Positions 1 through 5,151 of a stretch of DNA of 5,151 bases are shown one piece after another. This DNA comes from Candidatus Omnitrophota bacterium. Lineage in GTDB: Bacteria > Omnitrophota > Gorgyraeia > Gygaellales > Profunditerraquicolaceae. Under the pieces are notes generated by a model. The model did no database searches and had not been told where the DNA came from. It saw only the letters and a list, made by a program, of their open reading frames with translations. The translations under genes and the position numbers were made by a program. The stretch spans positions 1-5,151 of the forward strand of contig JAQUSM010000088.1 of NCBI GenBank assembly GCA_028715095.1. Reading direction: 5' to 3'. Within the stretch, counting starts at the first letter, position 1. Every line of letters starts with the position of its first letter.

Positions 1-204
1 TACTATAAAACCTTTCAGGATATCCAGCAACAAAACCGTAATACCCGGGCCCTTGCCCAGAAGACGCATGGCATTAGTTGCGCCAACATTACCTGAACCA
101 ACCTTGCGTATATCAACACCTTTAAGAATCCTGCCGAAAAGATAGGCTGTAGGTATTGATCCTAATAAATAACTAATTATTGAGGCGGCGATTATCCAAA
201 GCAT
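1..204 (-). CDS. plsY: Glycerol-3-phosphate acyltransferase PlsY (3' end beyond window)
   Basis: The first 68 codons of an integral membrane enzyme. PlsY transfers an acyl group from acyl-phosphate to glycerol-3-phosphate, making lysophosphatidic acid, the first step of phospholipid synthesis in most bacteria. The fragment shows an N-terminal hydrophobic helix (about residues 2-24, containing SYLLGSIPTAYLFGR) and then the family's first conserved loop, GSGNVGATNAMRLLGKGPG at residues 36-54, which helps bind the phosphate substrates. A second helix begins at about residue 55 and runs into LDILKG, also typical of the family. The ATG at 204 is chosen because no other start lies upstream of the conserved helix in this frame, and the N-terminal length matches known PlsY proteins. 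It lies inside the end of pgsA, with a 32-nt overlap in another frame. Both genes act in phospholipid synthesis and both use glycerol-3-phosphate, which fits their pairing. The rest of the protein (roughly two thirds) lies outside the window. Confidence 0.93.
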   Translation of the reverse strand, partial: MLWIIAASIISYLLGSIPTAYLFGRILKGVDIRKVGSGNVGATNAMRLLGKGPGITVLLLDILKGFIV

Positions 205-736
205 ATAAAATTTTAAACCCCCTCTTTACGTAATCTAACCCCGAAATAACGGTAAAAATTACCGCAATCCACCAGATAAAAACCGCTAATTCATATTGCA
301 ATAAGACACAAAGGACTGAAAACATCTGAAAGGTGGTAGTAAGCTTGCCCCATTTTGTAGGATGGACGTCTAAGGATTGTTTAACCATGTAAATTACTAC
401 CGCGCCCATTATAATAATTATATCCCGCGATATAACTATAAAACTTACCCAAAGCGGGAATTTTAACGCAAGCCTGCTTATGGGTGATAAAAATATAAAA
501 GCGCTCATCAGAAGAAGCTTATCTCCCAGGGGATCTAAAATTAATCCTGCCTTTGACTGCAGCTTAGCTTTCCTGGCAATAAAGCCATCCAGGCCATCTG
601 AAACTACCCCTAAAATAAATATAACCAGCGCCAGGGTCCTTAAAAATTGCCTTTCGGGAGTATAATAAACAAGGCAAGCAATGAAAAATGGCACGCTTAA
701 AATACGGAATGTTGAGATTTTATTCGCTATGTTCAT
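173..736 (-). CDS. pgsA: CDP-alcohol phosphatidyltransferase, probably phosphatidylglycerophosphate synthase PgsA
   Basis: A 187-residue membrane protein of the CDP-alcohol phosphatidyltransferase family. PgsA condenses CDP-diacylglycerol with glycerol-3-phosphate to give phosphatidylglycerol phosphate, the committed step to phosphatidylglycerol. The family signature D-G-x2-A-R-x8-G-x3-D-x3-D is complete: Asp50, Gly51, Ala54, Arg55, Gly64, Asp68 and Asp72, with a further Asp at 47. About five or six hydrophobic segments are visible, and the length is close to E. coli PgsA (182). The N-terminal NKISTFRI and the KWGKLTTTFQM stretch also fit PgsA-like proteins. One reservation is the stretch SRDIIIIMG, where classical PgsA tends to have an R-E motif; a related enzyme with another alcohol acceptor is therefore possible. 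The neighbour plsY supports a role in glycerophospholipid synthesis. The ATG at 736 overlaps the lepB stop as ATGA and has a good Shine-Dalgarno site; an in-frame TTG at 766 would add ten residues of unrelated polar sequence and is rejected. Confidence 0.85.
   Translation of the reverse strand: MNIANKISTFRILSVPFFIACLVYYTPERQFLRTLALVIFILGVVSDGLDGFIARKAKLQSKAGLILDPLGDKLLLMSAFIFLSPISRLALKFPLWVSFIVISRDIIIIMGAVVIYMVKQSLDVHPTKWGKLTTTFQMFSVLCVLLQYELAVFIWWIAVIFTVISGLDYVKRGFKILYALDNRRLNN
218..225 (-). promoter_or_regulatory. Probable ribosome binding site of plsY inside pgsA
   Basis: Read on the minus strand, AGAGGGGG lies 13 nt before the plsY ATG and is separated from it by an A/T-rich spacer (TTTAAAATTTTAT). 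It is the only purine-rich stretch near this start. The spacing is longer than the usual 5-9 nt and the match to the anti-Shine-Dalgarno is partial, so coupling to translation of pgsA may also matter. Confidence 0.5.
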
Positions 737-1308
737 TTGATTATCCTTATGCGGTGTATCGGCCAATAAATAACCATGGCCTGGCCAAGTAAATTCTTTT
801 TAGGCACAAACCCCCAGTAACGGCTGTCCTTGGAGGAAAGAGAGTTATCGCCTAAAACAAAATAGGAGTCTTTCGGTACAACAATTTTTTGCCCTTCCGC
901 AGCAAAATCCCCCCTATTATAGTAGTATATCTGTTTAAAAATAGGCTCTTCCACAGGCAAATCATTAATGTAGATTGAGCCGCCTTTAATCTCTACGGTT
1001 TCACCGGGCAGGCCGATAAGCCTTTTAATAAAATCTTTATTTTTGTCCTCGGGATAAATAAAAACTACCACCTCCCCTCTTTTTGGTTCTCTCAAGGCCG
1101 GTAGATAAAAATTAAGCAGCGGCACCTTGGCGCCATAGATAAATTTATTTACTAATATAAGGTCGCCTTCCTGTAAAGTCATGCGCATTGATCCAGTGGG
1201 AATCTTAAAAGCCTGGACCACGAATGTTCGAATAACCATAGCCAGCAAGAATGCTATAACAATAGATTCAATCCAATCACGTAATACGGATTTCTTTTTT
1301 AAACTCAT
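733..1308 (-). CDS. lepB: Signal peptidase I
   Basis: A 191-residue membrane-bound serine protease that removes signal peptides from exported proteins on the outer face of the cytoplasmic membrane. A short basic N-terminus (KKK at 4-6) is followed by a single transmembrane helix at about residues 13-33. The catalytic Ser40 sits in IPTGSM (36-41), and the general-base Lys95 in DFIKRLIGLPGE (92-103). The downstream box GDNSLSSKDSRYWG (153-166) is intact. Both catalytic residues are therefore present and the enzyme should be active. With one anchor helix and under 200 residues it resembles the compact signal peptidases rather than the two-helix, 324-residue E. coli enzyme. Oddly, residue 43 is Met where the family normally has Pro (SMxPTL). 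The start ATG at 1308 overlaps the lepA stop as ATGA and has a strong Shine-Dalgarno site. The lepA-lepB pairing matches the classical E. coli operon and supports the call. Confidence 0.96.
   Translation of the reverse strand: MSLKKKSVLRDWIESIVIAFLLAMVIRTFVVQAFKIPTGSMRMTLQEGDLILVNKFIYGAKVPLLNFYLPALREPKRGEVVVFIYPEDKNKDFIKRLIGLPGETVEIKGGSIYINDLPVEEPIFKQIYYYNRGDFAAEGQKIVVPKDSYFVLGDNSLSSKDSRYWGFVPKKNLLGQAMVIYWPIHRIRIIK
743..748 (-). promoter_or_regulatory. Ribosome binding site that fixes the pgsA start
   Basis: AAGGAT on the minus strand ends 6 nt before the ATG at 736, within the last codons of lepB. It favours this ATG over the in-frame TTG at 766. Confidence 0.75.
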
Positions 1309-3104
1309 ATTTTTAATACCTCCAGAAATGCTTCTTGCGGGATCTCAACCTTGCCAAACTGCTTTAATCGTTTCTTCCCTTTTTTCTGTATATCCCAGAG
1401 TTTGCGTTTGCGGGTGATGTCCCCCCCGGAACATTTACTCGTGGCATGTTTTCCGACCGGCCTGACCTTTTCAGAGGCTAGTATCTGGCTGCCTATAGCT
1501 GCCTGGATAGCCACTTCAAACAACTGACGGGGAATCAATTCCTTTAATTTGCCTACCAAAAGATGGGCGCGTGAAGTCGCCTTTTCTTTAAACATCAGGG
1601 AGGAAAAAGCATCGCAGACCTGGCCGTTTAATAATATATCCAGCTTTACCAGCTTCGTCGGCAGATACTCTTTAAATTCATAATCCATAGAGCCGTATCC
1701 GCGGGTAATTGACTTAATCCGGTCATAGAAATCCACAATTATTTCAGAAAGGGGTATCTGGAATATCACTTTTACCCGGTCTTCGCTTAAGTACTCATTT
1801 GAAACAAACATCCCCCTGCGGGATTTTGTAAAATCGCATACTGCTTCAATAGAATCAACCGGGACAATCATTAACAGGCTTGCATAAGGCTCTTGGGCCT
1901 CGTCGATATCCTGCGAGGCGCAGAGCTTTGCCGGGGTATCTACTTCAATAAGCCGGCCATCCTTAGTTTTTATACGGTAAACTACATTTGGGACGGTAAG
2001 GATAAGGTTCAGGTTGTATTCCCGCTCAAGCCGTTCCTGGACAATCTCCATATGCAAAAGCCCTAAAAACCCGCAACGAAATCCCGTCCCGAATGACTGG
2101 GAATTCTCCGGTTCAAATACAAAAGAAGCATCTGAGAGTTTTAATTTATCCATGGCATCGCGTAATTCCGGGAAATCAGCCGGGTTAACCGGGTAAATTC
2201 CGCAAAAAACCAAAGGTTTGACCTTACGGTAACCCGGCAAGGCTTCAGAGCAGGGATTTTTAGGGTCAGTGATCGTATCTCCGATAATTACTTCCCGGGG
2301 ATCCCGCATGTTCGCGGTAAAGTAGCCGACTTCCCCGCAGGTCAGGGAATCCACGGCGGTATATTTCAAATCCTTAAAAACACCCAGCTCTTCAATTTTA
2401 TAGATCTTCCCCGCGTGAAACATTTTTAATTGGGTTCTAGGGGTAATTTGTCCGTCTATAACTTTCACAAAGACGACCACTCCTTTAAAGGCGTCAAAAC
2501 GGCAATCGAAAATTAAAGCCTTAAGCGGCTCCCCGATTTCCCCGCCGGGAGAGGGGATTGTTTCAATAATCCTGTCTAAGATCTCAATAACCCCTTTTCC
2601 TTCTTTTGCTGATGCCAGGATAATCTCTTCATCCTTAAAACCAAGGACAGTTTCTACCTGGCTTTTAACGCGCGCTACATCTGCGGAGATCAAATCAATC
2701 TTATTGATTACCGGAATAACGTGAAGATTATTTTCCAATGCCAGGTAATAATTGCCTACGGTTTGGGCTTCTATGCCCTGGCCGGCATCCACTACAAGTA
2801 TGGCGCCTTCGCAGGCAGCTAAAGATTTGGAGACCTCATAAGTAAAATCCACATGACCGGGAGTATCGATTAAATTCAGGATATACTCCTTATTGAATTT
2901 TTTGGAGAAATAATTCAGCCTGACCATGGAGGCCTTGATAGTTATCCCGCGTTCTTTTTCCAGTTCCATATCATCAAGCAGCTGGTCTCCTTTATGGCGG
3001 ATATCTACAGCTCCGGTCAACTCCAGTATCCTGTCGGCCAAAGTAGACTTACCATGGTCGATATGGGCGATAATTGAAAAGTTCCTAAGCAGCGTTTTAT
3101 CCAT
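1305..3104 (-). CDS. lepA: Elongation factor 4 (LepA), ribosome-associated GTPase
   Basis: A 599-residue translational GTPase, the same length as E. coli LepA. LepA binds the ribosome; reported roles include back-translocation after faulty translocation and help in initiation or 30S assembly. The G domain is complete: G1 AHIDHGKST (13-21), G2 RGITIKA (52-58), G3 DTPGH (80-84), G4 NKID (134-137), and a G5-like SAKEG at about 170. Elongation-factor domains II and III follow, including the characteristic SFGTGFRCGFLGLLHMEI stretch. The LepA-specific C-terminal domain ends in GGDITRKRKLWDIQKKGKKR and VEIPQEAFLEVL, which separates it from EF-G, TypA and TetM. In the C-terminal tip, residue 559 is Ser where LepA usually has Tyr (KCYGGD). 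The ATG at 3104 gives the family N-terminus (RNFSIIAHIDHGK); an in-frame TTG at 3137 is rejected. It overlaps the end of cmk by 8 nt and has only a weak GGAG 13 nt upstream, suggesting coupling to cmk. Confidence 0.98.
   Translation of the reverse strand: MDKTLLRNFSIIAHIDHGKSTLADRILELTGAVDIRHKGDQLLDDMELEKERGITIKASMVRLNYFSKKFNKEYILNLIDTPGHVDFTYEVSKSLAACEGAILVVDAGQGIEAQTVGNYYLALENNLHVIPVINKIDLISADVARVKSQVETVLGFKDEEIILASAKEGKGVIEILDRIIETIPSPGGEIGEPLKALIFDCRFDAFKGVVVFVKVIDGQITPRTQLKMFHAGKIYKIEELGVFKDLKYTAVDSLTCGEVGYFTANMRDPREVIIGDTITDPKNPCSEALPGYRKVKPLVFCGIYPVNPADFPELRDAMDKLKLSDASFVFEPENSQSFGTGFRCGFLGLLHMEIVQERLEREYNLNLILTVPNVVYRIKTKDGRLIEVDTPAKLCASQDIDEAQEPYASLLMIVPVDSIEAVCDFTKSRRGMFVSNEYLSEDRVKVIFQIPLSEIIVDFYDRIKSITRGYGSMDYEFKEYLPTKLVKLDILLNGQVCDAFSSLMFKEKATSRAHLLVGKLKELIPRQLFEVAIQAAIGSQILASEKVRPVGKHATSKCSGGDITRKRKLWDIQKKGKKRLKQFGKVEIPQEAFLEVLKI
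1318..1323 (-). promoter_or_regulatory. Strong ribosome binding site of lepB
   Basis: GGAGGT on the minus strand lies 9 nt before the lepB ATG at 1308, within the last codons of lepA. It is one of the two best matches to the anti-Shine-Dalgarno in the window, so lepB need not depend only on coupling to lepA. Confidence 0.8.
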
Positions 3105-3759
3105 TCTCTTTACACAGCTCCAGCATCTTTTCCACAACCCCTTCTATAGATAGCTCAGTGGTATCGATATAAATGGCATCAGGCGCCTTGCGCAAGGGAG
3201 AAACCTTCCGGCTGGAATCAATCTTATCCCGGTTAGCCAGGTCTTTGGCAACATCAACTTCTTCAACATCCTGGTTTAACCCTTTTAATTCCTTGAAACG
3301 CCTGTTTGCCCGTACCTGCGAAGAAGCATCGATAAAAAACTTTTTCTGAGCGTCAGGAAAAACTACCGTACCTATATCCCTGCCTTCTAAAACACAATCA
3401 CCCTTCTCTCCAAGCTCTCTTTGCATTTTAACCAGCACCTGGCGGACGCCTTTAATCTTAGAAACATCGGAAACAAACCTGGTAATCCGGGGCTGGCGTA
3501 TATCCAAAGAAACATCCCTGCCGTCAAGAAAAATGCTTAAAGACCCGTCAGGGTTACCGCGTAAATCTATGCTTGCCTTTAAAGCCAGCTCATTGATTTT
3601 ATTTTCATCATTAATATCAATGTTATTTTCCAGCGCCTTTAAAGTCAGAGCCCTGTACATCGCTCCGGTATCTATGTAAAGAAAACCCAGCTTCTTGGCT
3701 AAGATTTTGGCTACCGTGCTCTTTCCCGCTCCAGCTGGACCATCAATGGCAACAATCAT
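3097..3759 (-). CDS. cmk: Cytidylate kinase
   Basis: A 220-residue cytoplasmic nucleoside monophosphate kinase that phosphorylates CMP and dCMP with ATP, recycling the CMP released in phospholipid and RNA turnover. The P-loop GPAGAGKST is at residues 7-15, followed by DTGAMYRA (30-37), which is typical of bacterial Cmk. The CMP-binding region includes EGRDIGTVVFPDA (125-137), and the lid and C-terminal motif RDKIDSSRKVSPL (177-189) is intact. The length matches the roughly 225 residues of E. coli Cmk. The start ATG at 3759 overlaps the tyrA stop as ATGA, with only a modest purine stretch (AGAGAG, 8 nt upstream), so translation is probably coupled to tyrA. In many bacteria cmk follows aroA and precedes rpsA or ispH; here it lies between tyrA and lepA. 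CMP is also the by-product of the PgsA reaction encoded downstream, a possible metabolic link that is only inference. Confidence 0.97.
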   Translation of the reverse strand: MIVAIDGPAGAGKSTVAKILAKKLGFLYIDTGAMYRALTLKALENNIDINDENKINELALKASIDLRGNPDGSLSIFLDGRDVSLDIRQPRITRFVSDVSKIKGVRQVLVKMQRELGEKGDCVLEGRDIGTVVFPDAQKKFFIDASSQVRANRRFKELKGLNQDVEEVDVAKDLANRDKIDSSRKVSPLRKAPDAIYIDTTELSIEGVVEKMLELCKENG

Positions 3760-4583
3760 CCCAGTTTCTCTCTTTTTTTATTGGCGGCTGAAAGAATATT
3801 TACTAAAAGTTTTTTGTTTTTTCTTTCCAGGGCGAGTTTTAAAACGGCAAGTTTAGCTTGGAAGGCCGATAAAGAAGACAACAGGTTCCTTTGGTTGCTT
3901 AAGAAAACTTCACTCCAAAGATTGGCGTCTGAAGCCGAAATTCGCGTGGAATCTTTTAGCCCCCCGGAACTTAAACTCAAATATTGGGTTGGGATACAAC
4001 CGATAAGGGAAAAAGCAACAGCATGCGGCAGGTGGCTGGTAAAAGCTAAAATCCGGTCGTGTTTTTCCGGGGCAAGAATAACCACCCGGCTGCCTAATTT
4101 ACGCCAGAGAAGAACAACTTTTCCTAAAATCTTCTTATTGGTTTTAACGTTAGGGGTAATAATGCAGATGGAATTGTTAAAAATACCTTTCTGAAGGTTG
4201 GCTGCTCCTTTTCTTTCTGAGCCCGCCAATGGGTGGCAGCCGATAAAATTAGGGATAAGAGGACTTATTTTGGAAACAACAGAGCCTTTAGTGCTTCCCA
4301 CGTCAATAACTATGCAATCTTTCTTAATTTTCTTTGCAATCTTAAGCGCAATATCAATAATTGCCTCAATCGGCGTGGCCAATACAATAAGATCAGCGTC
4401 TTTTACCACCTCCAGGGAGCTGCCTACATAATCAATGGCACCGGATTTCCTGGCTAAGCCGGCATTTTTTTGATGGCGGCTTAATCCAGTGATCTGAGTA
4501 ACTAAATGTTTTTCTTTTAAAGCCAGGCCAAGGGAGCCGCCAACCAAGCCAGTCCCGATGATTACCGTCTTATTAAACAGCAT
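3756..4583 (-). CDS. tyrA: Prephenate/arogenate dehydrogenase TyrA, single domain
   Basis: A 275-residue cytoplasmic enzyme of tyrosine synthesis that oxidatively decarboxylates prephenate to 4-hydroxyphenylpyruvate (or arogenate to tyrosine). The N-terminal Rossmann fold carries IGTGLVGGS (9-17) and ATPIEAI (69-75). The catalytic half shows GCHPLAGSE (115-123), the SHLPH motif (183-187) and GGLKDSTR (207-214); these His and Arg residues are conserved throughout the family. There is no chorismate mutase domain at the N-terminus and no ACT domain at the C-terminus, so feedback control by tyrosine through ACT is not expected. After the second strand of the Rossmann fold the sequence is GLSRHQKN (33-40), with Ser-Arg where NAD-dependent members have an acidic residue, suggesting a preference for NADP. 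The choice between prephenate and arogenate cannot be made here, although SHLPH resembles the Aquifex prephenate enzyme. It follows the DAHP synthase gene with a 1-nt overlap and has a strong ribosome binding site. Confidence 0.95.
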   Translation of the reverse strand: MLFNKTVIIGTGLVGGSLGLALKEKHLVTQITGLSRHQKNAGLARKSGAIDYVGSSLEVVKDADLIVLATPIEAIIDIALKIAKKIKKDCIVIDVGSTKGSVVSKISPLIPNFIGCHPLAGSERKGAANLQKGIFNNSICIITPNVKTNKKILGKVVLLWRKLGSRVVILAPEKHDRILAFTSHLPHAVAFSLIGCIPTQYLSLSSGGLKDSTRISASDANLWSEVFLSNQRNLLSSLSAFQAKLAVLKLALERKNKKLLVNILSAANKKREKLG

Positions 4584-5151
4584 TAAATCGTCCTCCCCAT
4601 AGAACCGGCAATCCCTTTAAGTTCGCCCATAAGGGCAGAAAATTTATCAGGGACAAGCGACTGTTCGCCGTCTGAAACAGCCTCCTCGGGGCGATTATGC
4701 ACTTCAATAATCAAACCGTCGCAACCGGCGGCAACTCCTGCCCTGGCCAGCGCAGGCACCAATCCCCATTTTCCGGCAGCATGCGACGGGTCGACAATAA
4801 TCGGCAGGTGCGATAACTGTTTGGTAACCGGGATCGCGCTTATATCCAAAGTATTGCGCGTTGAATCTTCAAAGGTACGTATTCCCCTCTCACAAAGAAT
4901 CACCGAAAAGTTTCCTCCGCTTAGTATGTACTCAGCAGACATAAGCATATCCTTAACAGAAGAGGCCATGCCGCGTTTTAAAAGCACAGGTTTCTTGGTA
5001 GCCCCGACCTCTTTTAACAAATTAAAATTCTGCATATTCCGGCAGCCAATCTGCAGGATATCGGCATAATCAGCCACCAATCCTACATCCCGCGGGTCCA
5101 TTACTTCGGTTACCGTGACTAAACCTAATTCAGTGCCTACCTCCCTGAGCC
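4583..5151 (-). CDS. aroF: 3-deoxy-7-phosphoheptulonate (DAHP) synthase, type I-beta (5' end beyond window)
   Basis: The C-terminal 188 residues of a DAHP synthase, which condenses phosphoenolpyruvate with erythrose-4-phosphate to open the shikimate pathway. The reading frame continues without a stop to the window edge (beginning LREVGTELGLVTVTEV), so the ATG at 5101 is internal, not the start. Visible (beta/alpha)8-barrel motifs, numbered in the fragment, are TEVMDPRD (14-21), ILQIGCRNMQNF, LLKRG (56-60, a substrate-binding loop), ILCERGIRTFE, DPSHAAGK and IIEVHNRPEEAVSDGEQSL. The metal ligands His123, Glu149 and Asp160 expected from the Thermotoga enzyme are present; the metal-binding Cys would lie upstream of the window. 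This pattern fits the I-beta class, the KDO8P-synthase-like group, rather than E. coli AroG/AroF/AroH. The protein ends shortly after the barrel, so no chorismate mutase is fused at the C-terminus. An N-terminal regulatory domain, common in this class, cannot be judged. The stop codon overlaps tyrA as TAATG. Confidence 0.95.
   Translation of the reverse strand, partial: LREVGTELGLVTVTEVMDPRDVGLVADYADILQIGCRNMQNFNLLKEVGATKKPVLLKRGMASSVKDMLMSAEYILSGGNFSVILCERGIRTFEDSTRNTLDISAIPVTKQLSHLPIIVDPSHAAGKWGLVPALARAGVAAGCDGLIIEVHNRPEEAVSDGEQSLVPDKFSALMGELKGIAGSMGRTI
4591..4598 (-). promoter_or_regulatory. Strong ribosome binding site of tyrA
   Basis: GGGGAGGA on the minus strand lies 7 nt before the tyrA ATG at 4583, within the last codons of the DAHP synthase gene. 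The sequence and spacing are near ideal and confirm this start. Confidence 0.8.

Noticed and set aside
737..766. A longer pgsA beginning at an in-frame TTG at 766
   Set aside because: It would add ten polar residues not seen in the family and a longer overlap with lepB. The ATG at 736 has a well-placed AAGGAT and the ATGA junction.
1297..1303. An in-frame T TTA AAA heptamer at codons 2-4 of lepB resembling a -1 frameshift site
   Set aside because: It sits in an ordinary Lys-rich N-terminus. The -1 frame meets a stop within a few codons and no downstream structure is apparent. Chance is the simpler explanation.
3105..3137. A longer lepA beginning at an in-frame TTG at 3137
   Set aside because: The extra eleven residues (Cys and Trp rich) are unlike LepA N-termini, and the ATG at 3104 gives exactly the usual 599 residues.
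3773..3779. A run of seven A residues (minus strand) near the end of tyrA
   Set aside because: It encodes Lys-Lys within the basic C-terminal tail (NKKREK). The frame continues normally to the ATGA junction, with no sign of programmed slippage.
3781..4194. A 137-codon open frame on the plus strand opposite tyrA
   Set aside because: It lies entirely antisense to a gene with clear family motifs. It has no recognisable protein signature and is best explained as a shadow frame. The same applies to the shorter plus-strand frames at 480-665, 1181-1417, 2014-2196, 2926-3153, 4198-4457 and 4821-5069.
5099..5101. The ATG at 5101 as the start of the DAHP synthase gene
   Set aside because: The open frame continues upstream to the window edge and encodes family-conserved sequence (TEVMDPRD), so this Met is internal.

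Overview
This is a dense, wholly minus-strand block of bacterial housekeeping genes. There are seven genes and essentially no intergenic DNA. In transcription order (high to low coordinate) they are: a DAHP synthase whose 5' end is cut by the window edge (aroF-like, 5151-4583), prephenate/arogenate dehydrogenase (tyrA, 4583-3756), cytidylate kinase (cmk, 3759-3097), elongation factor 4 (lepA, 3104-1305), signal peptidase I (lepB, 1308-733), a CDP-alcohol phosphatidyltransferase that is probably PgsA (736-173), and the N-terminal part of the acyl-phosphate:glycerol-3-phosphate acyltransferase PlsY (204-1, cut by the other edge).

Every junction overlaps: aroF/tyrA by 1 nt (TAATG), tyrA/cmk by 4 nt (ATGA), cmk/lepA by 8 nt, lepA/lepB by 4 nt (ATGA), lepB/pgsA by 4 nt (ATGA) and pgsA/plsY by 32 nt. 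I see no promoter, terminator, RNA gene, repeat, mobile element or CRISPR. The likeliest reading is one continuous operon with translational coupling, whose promoter and terminator both lie outside the window.

The genes fall into three functional groups. AroF and TyrA are the first and a late step of aromatic amino acid (tyrosine) synthesis. Cmk and LepA serve nucleotide salvage and ribosome function. LepB, PgsA and PlsY serve the membrane: protein export and phospholipid synthesis. The cmk, lepA-lepB and tyrA-cmk associations are common in bacteria. The aroA gene often found between tyrA and cmk is absent here.

The organism is a bacterium with moderate base composition, ATG starts and a mixture of strong and weak Shine-Dalgarno sites. 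The phylum cannot be fixed from this sequence. An uncultured diderm lineage of the Omnitrophota/Elusimicrobiota kind is a guess from the general look of the proteins, held at low confidence.

I found no novel system. The observations most worth a second look are an NADP-type Ser-Arg pair in the TyrA dinucleotide-binding fold, a Pro-to-Met change in the signal peptidase catalytic-serine box, and the unbroken chain of overlaps.
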